Positions 1 to 11,037 of a stretch of DNA of 64,000 nucleotides are shown here, piece by piece. Source of the stretch: Monoplex corrugatus (taxonomy: Eukaryota; Mollusca; Gastropoda; Littorinimorpha; Ranellidae); NCBI GenBank assembly GCA_030674185.1, contig CM060305.1, positions 167,688,736 to 167,752,735 of the forward strand, given 5' to 3'. The position numbers were made by a program, and so were the translations under genes. The notes under the pieces were generated by a model, which was given only the letters and a program-made list of their open reading frames with translations, was not told the origin of the DNA and made no database searches. Position 1 is the first letter of the stretch; every line of letters starts with the position of its first letter.

Positions 1-56
1 AACGAGGCAGATTCATTAATTTTGGCTCAACACGTGCCCCTCCCCACCAACCACCC

Positions 57-149
57 ATCTCTCTGTCTCTGTCTCTCTCTGTCTCTCTCTCTATCTCTCT
101 CTCTGTCTCTCTCTCTCTGTCTCTGTCTCTCTCTGTCTCTCTCTCTCTC
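57..149. repeat. (CT)n/(GTCTCT)n microsatellite
   Basis: Imperfect CT dinucleotide run with periodic G interruptions. The 116-codon frame across it is low-complexity Ser/Leu and is not a gene. Confidence 0.95.
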
Positions 150-1639
150 ATGTGCACGTATTTTACTCTGCTTCTTTGTTTCTCTCTCTTCCTTCTTCGT
201 GAATAAGCCATCAACAGAACTGTCAAAAACAGGAAAGCGCGGCATTCAATTAATTCCAGATGTCAAAGAATTTTTTTTAATGTTATTTCCTGATGATGTG
301 GTACTTCTTTCAGACTCTTGTTACAGCAATTCAATAATCTCAGAAGGGAATCCAATATACTTTATCATCTGATCTTACAAAAACAAATGTAATGGTGTAT
401 CAAAAGTGTCGCCATTTTAGTAAACCAAAACAACAAAAAAATGGTCTTATGGTATAGATGAGGTTATAATGACAAATTCATGTAAGTATCTTGGCATGAT
501 ATTTACAACGAAGCTAATCCTTAATCAGACATTGCCAGAAGTATGAAAAAAAGAAGAAAAAAGGCGAAAGAGAAGTTACTGGAATACAGAATTCATTGTA
601 AAGACGAAGTTTACGGTGAAACTGGCAGGTAGTCCTTAAAAACGTATGATAAATGCGTAAAATACTGGTAAACTTTAGTACACTACCAATAGAAGAATAT
701 GCAGACAAGCACAAGAAATACTATTAATACAAGATCAATCTAGAACATTTAACTGGGTGTGTAAAGTAGATTCTAGCGGAAAAAGGTTCTGGTATTATCT
801 GGTTGTACCTGGCACTGAGGGATAGGCCTACCCTAAGGAAAGCGGAGAGCAGGGAGGAGTAGAGAAAGGTTGTTGTCAAGTCTTCGGAGGCGCCCCGACG
901 GACGGCCAGTCTAATTAGAATCGGTGACGGTCGGTGACGGTTGTACCAAGGCGTTAGCTTTGAAACGCCTTTCATTTTGAATTTAAAGACCCCCTTCACT
1001 GCTATTTCGAGTAAAATTTGCACTCAGTTACGGAAAGCAATGCAATGCACCCTTGGTTCTATATTCCCTCCAAAGAATGTGTTTTTAAAGAAATACCCGA
1101 AATACTTGGCGAAGTCTAAATTCATTAAGAATAATACTAGGTGGTGTTTTTCAACAGAAAATAGTCAAAATGTACCTCGCCCTTAATTAATAAAAACAAA
1201 AAAACGTGTAGGGAACATGAAGTACGTTCCCTGTCTTAATTTTGCGATATTCTTCTCACCAAGCAGACGTGCACAGTCTTTTCCTTGATGAGAGCAGATA
1301 ATGGCAATGTTTTTCTCTGGCAACATTTGTCTTTGACGTTTTGAAATATTGGAAATTCAAGCATGATCAATATAGACATGCTGTCTTCTTTGATGACTAA
1401 TTTGAAATATTTGTGATAAACGGTAAATTGTAGTTAAAACATTTCGATAGTAGCACTGCACTATTTCATATCTTACAGGGTTTCAGTTTGTATAAACATT
1501 AAAAAAACATATTTCATGTCGTTGCCTGTGGATGGTGTGTGCATGCGTACGTGGATCTCGCGCGCGTGCGTGCTCCCTTTGAATCAGTTTGATACCCGTA
1601 CGAAAACTAGATCTACATGCTTGTTCAGTTGTGTTAGGC
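150..1639. other. No recognisable gene
   Basis: About 1.5 kb of AT-leaning sequence. Frames on both strands are short (under 100 codons) and show no domain I recognise. No tRNA-like head, inverted repeat or tandem array was seen. It could hold decayed repeats too old to read by eye. Confidence 0.6.
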
Positions 1640-1740
1640 TCAGGGAGAGTGCCAGACAATGACTGACAGATCTGGGTGGAGAGCATGTGGCACTGACCGA
1701 GTGCCATGAATGTCTCCTGAACAAATTCCAGACTCTTAAC
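1640..1740 (+). repeat. Interspersed repeat IR-R3, copy 1
   Basis: A roughly 90-bp block with the core CTGGGTGGAG...GCATATG/GCATGTGG...GAGTGC...GAACAAATTCCA. It recurs at 21140-21245 and 61670-61757 in the same orientation. No coding potential or tRNA-like box is visible, so the class is unknown. Confidence 0.6.
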
Positions 1741-2056
1741 TTTGGCTGTTTTCTGAGAGTTCTGTCAAACTCTGATGTCACCAGAGATGTGAATATTTGT
1801 TTGTGGTTAAAATGCGTTTTTGTGACGATGTCACGTGGACTGGGTACGCAATGTTCCATATGGTTGGCTATTCACCAGAATCTGTTTATTGCCGTGTTAA
1901 TTTAAAGGTCACATGCCTAACAGGCAGAATATACACTAGCTCAGCATCCTGTGCGCATGCGCGTTCGTTTGTGTGTGTATGTGAGACAGAGAAAGGGTGA
2001 CAACCTGGGTCAGGGATTACACGCCTAGTAGGCTGAGTGTGCTCTGGTTTAGCATC

Positions 2057-2178
<122 letters not shown>

Positions 2179-2483
2179 GTGTGCGCGTGATTTTTTTTCT
2201 CAATAGGAAAGCAATGTATTATCTACAGACATCCCGCAGAGACTCCCGTCAATGCATTCACAGCGATTACAGCTTTTGCCACAGGATACACCAAACCTTA
2301 TCTTCCGTCAGAAAATTCACCCTTTCATCCCAACTGATTAGACAAAAAGCTTTCACCCAGAGTTTGGTGGATATACAACTTGGCTCTCCGCTCTCCGCTC
2401 AAGGCAAAATGCAGAACGTGAGGTCAGCAATCAGTGGCAACAACAGCCAAAAGATGGAAAACAACTGATAGTGACGTTCGTGC

Positions 2484-2990
2484 ACTGGGGGTCCTGGTGG
2501 ACAAAGCATCCGCCCAAGGCGCAAGAAACCTCGGTTTGATCCCTGGTCCCACAGGATTTTTTTTTCCATTCCCGCCAACAACTCCACTAGACCCTGAGTG
2601 CTAGTCTCGGTGTTGTTTTGGGTGAAATGATTAACCGAGGACATTTCACGAGGAAAGAGAAACTGGAGCACCTAGTCACCACAGGAAAGCTGGAGGGAAA
2701 GAGAACACCAGGTAGACCCAGGAAGAAAATATTGGACGGACTTGCAGGGTGGCTGAGGACAGAGAGCGTGGGACATGTACTTGCAGCGACAAAGGATAGA
2801 TTCGCATGGACGGTCATGATCGCCAACGCTATGCGGCAGGGCACATGATGATGATGATTAACCAAATTCCCATGTATAGTATGAATTTTTTAGTGCTCGT
2901 TTTAAGATCCCACGGCAACAAAAGAATTATCCCTGACAAAAATCCGTAGAAAAATCCACGGATATAACTAAACATACTCATAAACATATA
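2484..2990 (+). repeat. tRNA-derived SINE-A, copy 1, split by an RTE-a insertion
   Basis: The left part (2484-2636) has a tRNA-like head with A-box-like TGGTGGACAAAGC and B-box-like GGTTTGATCCC, then a T-rich linker and GTGCTAGTCTCGGTG. The right part (2864-2990) continues with CCCACGGCAACAAAAG...GTAGAAAAATCCACGG, a block I recall from widespread marine-invertebrate SINEs (recollection, unchecked). Between them lies an RTE-a fragment flanked by ATGATTAACC on both sides. A second, shorter copy is at 12035-12215. Confidence 0.75.
2637..2853 (+). mobile_element. RTE-a LINE 3' end, 5'-truncated, copy A
   Basis: Encodes the C-terminal tail shared by all RTE-a copies here: GHFTRKEKLEHLVTTGKLEG, then a Gly-Arg-Pro-Arg segment, a Leu-Asp-Gly-Leu segment and a final MIANAMRQG. 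It ends in a (GAT)n tail. The direct repeat ATGATTAACC occurs at 2627-2636 and 2854-2863 and is read as the target-site duplication. Only about 217 bp inserted, so it has no reverse transcriptase and is a dead 3' fragment. Confidence 0.85.
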
Positions 2991-3138
2991 TGCACATACA
3001 AGGAGGGAATTGGGTGACGCCTTCATATGGCGACGTCTTTCTCCAGAGACAGCATCCTACGTTGCTGGCGGAAAATTTCCGCAATAAAAAAGATATGTCC
3101 AGATATGACGCTAGTGGGCCAAACCTAACAGTCGTAAT

Positions 3139-3188
3139 TCTCTCTCTCTCTCTCTCTCTCTCACAACACACACACACACACACACACA

Positions 3189-3221
<33 letters not shown>

Positions 3222-3228
3222 CACTGAG
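3139..3228. repeat. (CT)n(AC)n compound microsatellite
   Basis: Alternating blocks of CT and AC dinucleotides; a further short CT run lies at 3322-3339. Confidence 0.95.
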
Positions 3229-3349
3229 TGCGTGAGCATGCACGCTCATGTGTATGTGGAGAGGGGATGTGGGTATGTGCGAGTGTGCACACCTTTTTTG
3301 CTGTGACACAGTCTCCATTGCCTCTCTCTCTCTCTCTCTGATTACACAG

Positions 3350-3650
3350 CTTCAGTTTCAATTTCTCAAGACGACGACTCTCCGAGCTCGGAATAAATTC
3401 CATATGCACTAACATCACAGGTACAATATGGTGATGACCATGGCACCAGCCTTAAGCCTGCACATTAACCGATGTGCTGGCCAGGCCGTGACGTCATACC
3501 TAGCCCATATCTCACCCAGCCTAGATTCTATCTTCTGCTAGTATTGTGTCAATCTGTCACTGTAACAATCTTGGTTACATGGAAGTGACATGTGTATCTG
3601 TGTATCTTATCTTCAAAGAAAAGAGCAGATAAACAAAATAAATGATCGCA
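3350..3650 (+). repeat. Interspersed repeat IR-S1, copy 1 (complete)
   Basis: Begins TTCAGTTTCAATTTCTCAAG, contains CTCGGAAT...TTCCATATGCACTAAC and GCTGGCCAGG, and ends near CTTATCTTCAAAGAAAAG with an AAATAAA-like tail. It is the only uninterrupted full-length copy in the window. Others are at 29910-30062 (minus), 34377-34545 (plus, truncated) and 39367-39945 (plus, split). SINE-like size and tail, but no clear tRNA head, so its class is open. Confidence 0.7.
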
Positions 3651-4050
3651 CAAAACGAACAAAAGCGGTTTCCACCTTTGGGTCTACAGTTTGACTTGTG
3701 TCATGGTGTGACTAGTTTATGTCTAGGTTAACATGTTCGTTATTGGGTTTTGCTATTTTCAACGATGCTTTTGTTTATTTCGAAATCAAACCCTCGTATC
3801 GTTTGGGCTGAATGCTTTAAAAGACATTAAATCATCAAACTGTCAATTTGTCCGTACCCCCCTCCCCCTCTGTCTCTGTCTCTATCACCTTTCCCCCACC
3901 ATGTTGTAATTTTTTTCTTCCTACTCTGTAGCTCTTTCAAAAGCAGCAGACCGGTTTAAAAGTTCGGAAATAAAAACAACACAAAGAAAGACATAGATAT
4001 GTTCGTCTCCAACTCGTAAAACAGATATGAGCGTATATCCATCATCCCAT
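3651..4050. other. No recognisable gene
   Basis: Unique-looking AT-rich sequence between IR-S1 and the CT tract. No frame of note. Confidence 0.6.
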
Positions 4051-4052
4051 TT

Positions 4053-4105
<53 letters not shown>

Positions 4106-4129
4106 CTCTCTTTTCTCTCTCTCTCTCTG

Positions 4130-4184
<55 letters not shown>

Positions 4185-4231
4185 TTCTCTCTCTCTCTTT
4201 TCTCTTTCTCTCTCTCTCTCTCTCTGTCTCT

Positions 4232-4310
<79 letters not shown>

Positions 4311-4338
4311 GTCTCTCTCTCTTCTCTCTCTCTCTGTC

Positions 4339-4403
<65 letters not shown>

Positions 4404-4447
4404 CTCCTTCTTCTCTGTCGTCTCTCTCCTCCTCTCTCTCTCTCTCA
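4051..4447. repeat. Long imperfect (CT)n microsatellite
   Basis: About 400 bp of CT with scattered G and T interruptions. Arg/Glu frames on minus and Ser/Leu frames on plus are simple-repeat artefacts. Confidence 0.97.
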
Positions 4448-4863
4448 TCGTTCCTCTCTAGAAGTAAGACAAGACACGCTCTTTCACAGATTCGCAATTA
4501 TATAGCAATAAACAAAAACTTTTAGCAAGGGAATACCACAACTTTATAGGATAAAATGTCAAAAACTGAGTGGTCAGCGGAAAAATGTTTCAATAACATC
4601 CCCCCGAGCTATGAACCTAAACCAATACGAACCCCCTGTCATAGTCAGCTTCAGAAGAGTCCCAACTCACCAACCCTCCCTTCCCTCAAGCCCTATCATT
4701 TAAAACTGACAAGCCTATGTTGTGATGCCTCTCGAAGAGGGATGACAAGTAAAATGAAAATAAATAAAATCCAACATACACAGGCAAAAAGCAAAAACCA
4801 TGGTCAAGACATTAACGATACGTTTTCATTACAGAAAGCTAACACAAACAGAAAACGATCACA

Positions 4864-5133
4864 TCACACAATGACAGAGATCCAAAACAAGCGCGACTGC
4901 CCGCGTCCAAGCAAACAGGAACCAGAAGAACAAGCAAACCAAAAAGGACGCGTACTCAATACAACAAGACAAGACAAGCGCAATTTCCGTTGGTTGGTGT
5001 CTGTTCGTGATCGTGCATTCGCGCTTGACAAAGGCCGGTTGGCCGAAAATTTGCGCTTGTCTTGTCTGGTTGTATTGAATACGCGTCCTTTTTGGTTTGC
5101 TTGTTCTTCTGGTTCCCTCACACAATGACAGAG
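4864..5133. mobile_element. Fold-back element with 16-bp target-site duplication
   Basis: TCACACAATGACAGAG occurs exactly at 4864-4879 and 5118-5133. Between the direct repeats lies an inverted repeat with arms of about 66 bp (about 4917-4982 and 5050-5116), differing at only a couple of positions and separated by a loop of about 70 bp. The arms contain GGAACCAGAAGAACAAGC and GACGCGTA. A related copy in opposite orientation is at 5448-5660. Long duplications like this suit retroposition, while inverted arms suit a fold-back DNA element, so the mechanism is unclear. The mirror frames of 190, 88 and 92 codons come from the palindrome. Confidence 0.8.
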
Positions 5134-5169
5134 CAAAAACATTTCAGACAGTCACGCACATGGACAGTT

Positions 5170-5435
5170 ACATCCTTCGACGACGGCCGTGGTGACAAGT
5201 GGGTAAGCGTCAATTTCCAATCGATAGGACCTGGGTTCAGACCTACCAGACATCCCCACCCGGTGGATGAGGAGATTTTTGCCAATCACCTGGGTCAACA
5301 GGTGTGCAGACCTGTCAGTGCCTAACCCCCCTTCGTGTATATACACATACAGAATACTACATATGCATGTTAAAGATTTTGCAAGTCACGTCACTGGCTG
5401 GCTTATGGAAATGTAAAAGTACCTAGGAACCAGAA
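5170..5435 (+). repeat. tRNA-derived SINE-B, copy 1
   Basis: The head has an A-box-like GTGACAAGTGGGTAAGCGTC and a B-box-like GGGTTCAGACC. Downstream are CAGTGCCTAACCCC, a TTAAAGATTTTGCAAGTCA block and CTGGCTTATGGAAA. The order matches the minus-strand copies at 31250-31480 and 39950-40190. The TTAAAGATCCTGTAA-like block resembles conserved central domains of mollusc SINEs; I cannot assign a named domain without a search. Confidence 0.7.
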
Positions 5436-5447
5436 AAAACACACGTC

Positions 5448-5660
5448 AAAAAAAAAAAAAAAAAAAAATTCAGAACGCGTATTTCATACAACCAGACAAG
5501 ACGCGCAAATTTTCAGCCAACTGGCCTTCGTCAAGCGCAAACACTAAATACGCGTTCTGGTTCTTTTTTCGTGTTTTTTTTTTTCTTCTTTTTTTTCTCT
5601 GGTTCCTGTTTGCTTGAACGCGGCCAGTCGTCACACTTGTTTTGGATAAAAGTACCAAAC
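5448..5660. mobile_element. Fold-back element, second shorter copy
   Basis: After a poly(A) run (about 5449-5467), sequence 5470-5660 matches the reverse complement of the 4864-5133 element: AACGCGTATTTCATACAACC, GCGCAAATTTTCAGCCAACTGG, then ACGCGTTCTGGTTC and TGTTTGCTTG..CGCGGCCAGTCG. The inner part is shortened and a T-rich insert separates two blocks. Confidence 0.65.
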
Positions 5661-6260
5661 ATACACGTTGTACGCAGACTTAACAAGCCAAGTGTGTTCA
5701 AAGCAACGTGCAAATACATACTCGAGAAGAATAAGAACAAAAACAAAATTCTTGTAAGTGAAGTCACATTCTTTGTTTCTACAATCTCCACATGTGTTCT
5801 GTATGATAGTGAGCCGTGTATGATTTGGATATTGGGCTTTACTGAAGTTCAATCCTAAGTATCTAACGTGCGAATTGACTTAGCAAGTCTCGTAACCACA
5901 GTCGCTATGACGTAAATACAGTGACAGACTATCCATCACTCAGACACACAAGATGCACACTGGCCCTTACTCTGCCAATCATTCACGTGTGATGCAAAAA
6001 CGATTGTGAAGCACATGTTTTTCTGCATGCCTCCAAGGAAGGTCTGTTACAGGGCATTGCTTCTGCGTCCCTCATTCCTGTTTGAATACAGCTTCTGCGC
6101 TGTTAATGACTGTGCTTTATACACTGCTGTTCCAGCTTACATGTGTTTGGGCAATGTCATTCCAGTTGATAATGGGATGCACAGTCATACAAGGCCTCTT
6201 ACGCTTCAGCGGTCTTCTGGGTTGATATCCTTTCTGTAGCTTCCAACATCATCATCTATC
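5661..6260. other. No recognisable gene
   Basis: Mixed sequence with frames of at most about 95 codons and no domain seen. No repeat shared with the rest of the window was noticed. Confidence 0.55.
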
Positions 6261-6413
6261 ATTATCATCATCATCAGGTGCCTGCCGCATGGTTGGCGAC
6301 CATGGACTTCCACCATCTCTATCTCTCGTTGCCCACAGTCATCGCCCCACCCTCTTCATCCTCAGCACTTTGCAAGTCGTCCAGCATTCTTCCCTGGTCT
6401 ACCGGTACTCTCC
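6261..6413 (-). mobile_element. RTE-a LINE 3' end, copy G (minus)
   Basis: Reading minus, it ends CGCCAACCATGCGGCAGGCA followed by (GAT)n, the same 3' end as copies A, B and D. It contains the ATGGAGG/CATGGAC and CAGCATTCTTCCCTGG segments of the family. It is short and diverged, with no open frame. Confidence 0.75.
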
Positions 6414-6734
6414 ATACATAAAGATCTTTTCATTAAAAAAAAATCAACCGTTCACAATTTTAGTAAAAATTCGAGTGACGGGAAGTTTAGAAGAGATCTG
6501 TGAACAATGAAATTTATAAATATTTTTAACAAATGGCCCAAATATGGCAGAAAATTATTAGGAAAAAAACAACACAACAGAAATCCCGGATGTAAGAGTC
6601 ATACAATGGATCACATGACGGATAAAATGGGTCATCCTTATTGTTTGAATCTAACGTGTTCTCGGATTCCTGCTGGGTAGGATCTATGGTCCAACTATCT
6701 TTAAGATCCGTTCAGGGCAGACGAGCTGGCATTG
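6414..6734. other. No recognisable gene
   Basis: AT-rich, with no long frame and no repeat match noticed. Confidence 0.5.
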
Positions 6735-6884
6735 AAACACACACACACACGCGCGGACGCACGCACGCACACACACACACACACCACACACACACACCAC
6801 ACACATCACCACTCTCTCTCTCTGAAACACACACCTGCATGTACGTGCGCGCACACGCACAGAGGCGGGGGGGGGGGGGGGGGA
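6735..6884. repeat. (AC)n microsatellite ending in a poly(G) tract
   Basis: Interrupted AC/GCAC runs followed by an uninterrupted G run of about 17 at about 6866-6882. Confidence 0.95.
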
Positions 6885-7178
6885 GAAGAGAGACAGAGAG
6901 ACACGAGACAACAAGAGAGGGCTAGCTTTCGTACGGTTAATCTAAATGTTTTGTTGTTGTTTGTTTTTTACAAAATTGAAAGCATCCAATTGCTTGTGTT
7001 TTCCCTCATGAAAACAAGCTGTATTGCTCCCTCATGTTTCTCTGTACCACCCACCCCCACCCCCTTCCATTCCTTGTCACTCTGTCTTGCTCATTCATCA
7101 AAAATCTCATTCTAGAACTTGGTATTTCTTTCTTTCTTTCTTTCCCTCTCTTTCTCATGTTTGATTACACTTACTCCA

Positions 7179-7348
<170 letters not shown>

Positions 7349-7415
7349 TTCGTGTATTTATGTGCACATTATTGCTACTGCCAACGTTATTAATCTTATT
7401 GCTATTATCATTATT

Positions 7416-8022
7416 CAATTGTGACCTGCCGGCACGAAATCAGTCTTAGTATAACTAGCATTTTGGCATTTTGAGATATACACATCACTAAAAAGTGTAC
7501 ATTCTGCTGATTATTTTGGTACTTGAATACAGCTTGTACTCAAAAAAATGTTGAAGTTATTTATGTGTAAAGTCATTAAGTTGTATGACGGCCATTTTGA
7601 GAAAACGGCCTCTAAAGATTTTGTGTGACTCTCTACACATTTTCCTTAAATTTCTTTATTTGGTGGCTTTGACCCAGTTTGTTTCTAATTTTCGCTGTCA
7701 TTATCTGAAAGGTGCACCAAAGAGCTTTCTGTCAGTATATTACATGTGCGGGTACTGTACAGGTTACAGTTCATAATAAGAGACAAAAATGGGTACTTTT
7801 GGTAGGAAATTGCAGTTCTTTCTGCTGCGATCAAATGCATTAAAATAGCATTTTAAATTGATAAATAATTTTTTCAAGAAAATTTCTGTGGGGAATAGAT
7901 TATAGTCTACAGAAATCAATTTTGAGAAAAAGTCAAAACACACCCCAGTCACCTTTTCAGCTCCTAGTGCTATTCGACTGACTGCGAGTTAAGACTGATT
8001 TCGTGGTGGGAGGTTACAATTG
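7416..8022. mobile_element. Non-autonomous terminal-inverted-repeat element (MITE-like)
   Basis: The left end at 7416-7450 begins CAATTGTGACCTGCCGGCAC and continues GAAATCAGTCTTA. The reverse complement of the right end (7988-8022) begins CAATTGTAACCTCCCACCAC and continues GAAATCAGTCTTA. This gives about 28 of 32 matching positions at the two tips of a 607-bp unit. The interior is AT-rich and has no transposase frame. The superfamily cannot be assigned, and CAATTG at the very tip is itself palindromic, so the duplication boundary is ambiguous. Confidence 0.75.
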
Positions 8023-8316
8023 TTAAATGACGACTAATCCCTGTACTTAATAAAAACTGACATACTTTCTCCCCGCTTTTATTTTGTTAACTTTGATTCA
8101 TTATAATGGTTTGCTTTATTCTGATTTTATTTCACGAACCTGTTTCTTTGGTGTCTTTAAAATGACTGGTTGTGTTCCTAAATTCTCCTACTAGTTTCAT
8201 TTCTCTCCTCTTTCTACTGGTCTGATCTGATAACATTTATCCATAATTTCACTATTTATTTTGCTTGTTGTTCGTGTTAACAACTCGTGACAGCAGTGAT
8301 AGCAAAGCTCTTATAA
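8023..8316. other. No recognisable gene
   Basis: AT-rich sequence without notable frames. Confidence 0.5.
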
Positions 8317-8454
8317 TTCATTCTCTCTCTCTCTCTGTCTCACTCCACTCTCTCTCTCTCTCTCTCACACAAAACACACACTACACGCACGCACATACAC
8401 ACACGCATTCACACGTGCGCGCGCACGCACGCACGCACCACGCACGCACGTACG

Positions 8455-8507
<53 letters not shown>
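8317..8507. repeat. Compound (CT)n/(AC)n/(GCAC)n microsatellite
   Basis: CT blocks, then ACGCAC tetranucleotide steps, then a run of about 45 bp of pure AC. Confidence 0.96.
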
Positions 8508-8511
<4 letters not shown>

Positions 8512-8917
8512 ATTTTCTTTGTGTGTCTCTCTTTCCATCCGTCTGAAAAGAAAGTGAACGCTGTTATTCTTTTCGACTCCCTTAAGCATCGCGTCTTATA
8601 ATATTAATTTATCGATGTATTATGAATATCAGTTTGTCGATGTATTATTTCTTCTGTATTTAAAATTAAATCTGGGTCGACTTGTAGATAGGCAAAGGGT
8701 GAGTTTACAATTTTTTTTTAACCCGTAACTTATTCCAGTGTCTAATAGGAGCTACAATACCAACTCTTCGGTTAGACACAATTTGCACCTGTCTTGTTTT
8801 GTTATATTAAATCTGATTCCTATTTCTAGAACGTTGGCAGTCACCTTGTTTTGAAGTCCATTATCACTGTTATCATAATCAATATTATAAGCAGTAGCAG
8901 TATCACTATGATTAACA

Positions 8918-9940
8918 ATGTTTAATGCCCAGCCGATTGCTCATAGCTATATCGGGGCTACAACCATTTAGGCCAAGCCAAAACAGCATTCAAGAAGATG
9001 AAAAGCATTCTTACCAACAAATGCCTATCAATTAACATCAGGAAGAGAGTTCTTGAATGTTATATAGAACCAATACTGTTGTATGGATGTGAGGCGTGGA
9101 CAGTCAACAAGCAAAGCAGAACAAGATTGAGGCAGCCGAGATGTGGTTTCTAAGAAGAATGTTGAGAGTTCCATGGACAGCAAACAAAACAAACGAGACA
9201 GTCTTGATGGAGGCAGACACAAATAGATCACTCATAAGGAAGATTAGGAAAAGAAGGCAACATTTACAGGCCATTTTATGAGGAAGGGGGATTTAGAGCA
9301 CCTGGTCACAACGGGAAAGCTGGAGGGAAAGAGAGCACCAGGTAGACCCAGGGAGAAAATGCTGGACGGACTTGCAGAGTGGCTGGGGACGAGGAGGGTG
9401 GGGGAGATGCTAGGGGCAACGAGAGATAGAGACAGATGGAAGTCCATGATCGCCAGGGCATCTGATGATGATGAACCATTTCAAACAAATACGCATATCT
9501 AAACACAATGACGATACCTGGGGGGGAAACGGAAAAGAAGATTAAATTCTCATATCACTGTATTAAATCTATACCAAGGGGGTTTAATAAACTGAAAACA
9601 AAATTTAATATAATCGCACAACTACAAATAAAGATAACCAAGCACACAAAAACATGCTTAAAAACTTATCAATAATATTCAACATTGCCACAAAACATTC
9701 CTATTTCCTTAGAACCAAACAAATGTAGACAACATATGTACCCAATAATCAATTCTAATAGACAGAAAGAACGTGAGGCTTTATCGACAACATAAACTTG
9801 AATGAACCAGTAAGGCAGAAAATGAGAAACAAAATGACAGAAAGCGGAGGAGCAAGTCGAAAACAAAAACAGTGACAGACAGAAGTGAATGTCTAGCACA
9901 GAACTTCCACAAGGTGGGGATACTGTCATCACAAATAACA
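8918..9940 (-). repeat. Interspersed repeat IR-X, copy 1, split by RTE-a
   Basis: IR-X read on minus ends with GCCCTGATATGGCTCTACGC/AGTCGGCTGGGC and an AT-rich trinucleotide-like tail. Here that end is at 8918-8969 and the body resumes at 9474-9940, matching 26440-26660 through TACCCAATAATCAAT, GACAGAAAGC and TTCCA.AAGGTGGGGATACT. RTE-a sits between the halves, flanked by AACCATTT. Full-length IR-X is about 470-570 bp without a clear ORF or tRNA head; it may be a LINE 3' UTR or a SINE. Confidence 0.75.
8970..9473 (+). mobile_element. RTE-a LINE 3' end, copy B
   Basis: Encodes the terminal part of an RTE-like reverse transcriptase: ATTKCLSIN-type then RKRVLECYIEPILLYGCEAW, a 'thumb' landmark of this LINE group, a frameshifted WFLRRMLRVPWTANKTNE, and the GHF.RKGDLEHLVTTGKLEG tail. 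It ends in (GAT)n. AACCATTT at 8962-8969 and 9474-9481 forms the target-site duplication. It is 5'-truncated and frameshifted. Confidence 0.85.
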
Positions 9941-10189
9941 ACAGATCATGTCATAACATGACACACAGCATACACTACCCTCAAGGAACGACACACGCAG
10001 TATATGGGATGATACATCGACTTTGAAGCCCGAAGTCACACAGGACAACACAGTCATCAGGATATGATGTCTTTGAAACCTGATGTGCACAGACATCCGA
10101 ATCATTGTACTAAAAGACTGCTGACAATCACACCCACAGGCCAAAAGCTTTTAGTTTAACGTGATGGTGTCAACCACCTATTGTTCACC
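9941..10189. other. No recognisable gene
   Basis: Holds AACAGATCATGT...CCCTCAAGGAA, loosely similar to 44410-44460. Otherwise featureless. Confidence 0.4.
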
Positions 10190-11037
10190 GTGGTCAAGAC
10201 AGCACAACCATCTACTGTTTAGAGGGACTACAGCCAACTACTGTTTAGGACTACAGCCAACTACTGTTTAGGACTACAGCCATATACTGTTTAGAGGATA
10301 AGCCAACTACTGTTAGGACTACAGCCAACTACTGTTTAGGACTACAGCCATATACTGTTTAGAGGGACTACAGCAACTACTGTTTAGGACTACAGCATCT
10401 ACTGTTTAGAGGGACTACAGCCATATACTGTTTAGAGGACACAGCAACTACTGTTTAGGACTACAGCCTATACTGTTTAGAAGGACTACAGCCATCTATT
10501 GTATAGAGGGACTACAGCCAACTACTGTTTAGAAGGACTACAGCCAACTACTGTTTAGGGACTACAGCCATCTACTGTTTAGAGGGACTACAGCCATCTA
10601 CTGTTTAGGACTGCAGCCATCTACTGTTTAGAGGACTACAGCCATCTACTGTTTAGAAGGACTACAGCCATCTATTGTATAGAGGGACTACAGCCAACTA
10701 CTGTTTAAAGGACTACAGCCATCTATTGTATAGAGGACTACAGCCAACTACTGTTTAGAAGGACTACAGCCATCTATTGTATAGAGGGACTACAGCAACA
10801 CTGTTAGAAGGACTACAGCCATCTATGTATAGAGGGACTACAGCCAACTACTGTTTAGAAGGACTACAGCCAATACTGTTTAGAAGGACTCAGCCATCTA
10901 TTGTATAGAGGGACTACAGCAATACTGTTTAGAAGGACTACAGCCAACTACTGTTTAGAAGGACTACAGCCATCTACTGTTTAGAAGGACTACAGCCAAC
11001 TACAGTTTAGAAGGACTACAGCCAACTACAGTTTAGA
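10190..11037. repeat. Minisatellite, unit about 23-27 bp
   Basis: More than 30 copies of GGACTACAGCCAACTACTG plus TTTAGA, with frequent 1-3 bp indels and a TCTA/ACTA alternation (CCATCTACTG versus CCAACTACTG). The indels break all frames. The array abuts the SINE-C head at 11036. Confidence 0.95.

Noticed and set aside
3921..4497. Arg/Glu-rich 150-175-codon minus frames
   Set aside because: Translation of an imperfect CT microsatellite.
5062..5325. 87-codon frame spanning the fold-back element and SINE-B
   Set aside because: Crosses two repeats; no domain.
10190..11037. Possible CRISPR-like array
   Set aside because: Units are contiguous with no unique spacers, and lengths vary by indels; this is a minisatellite. 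The same applies to the other arrays.
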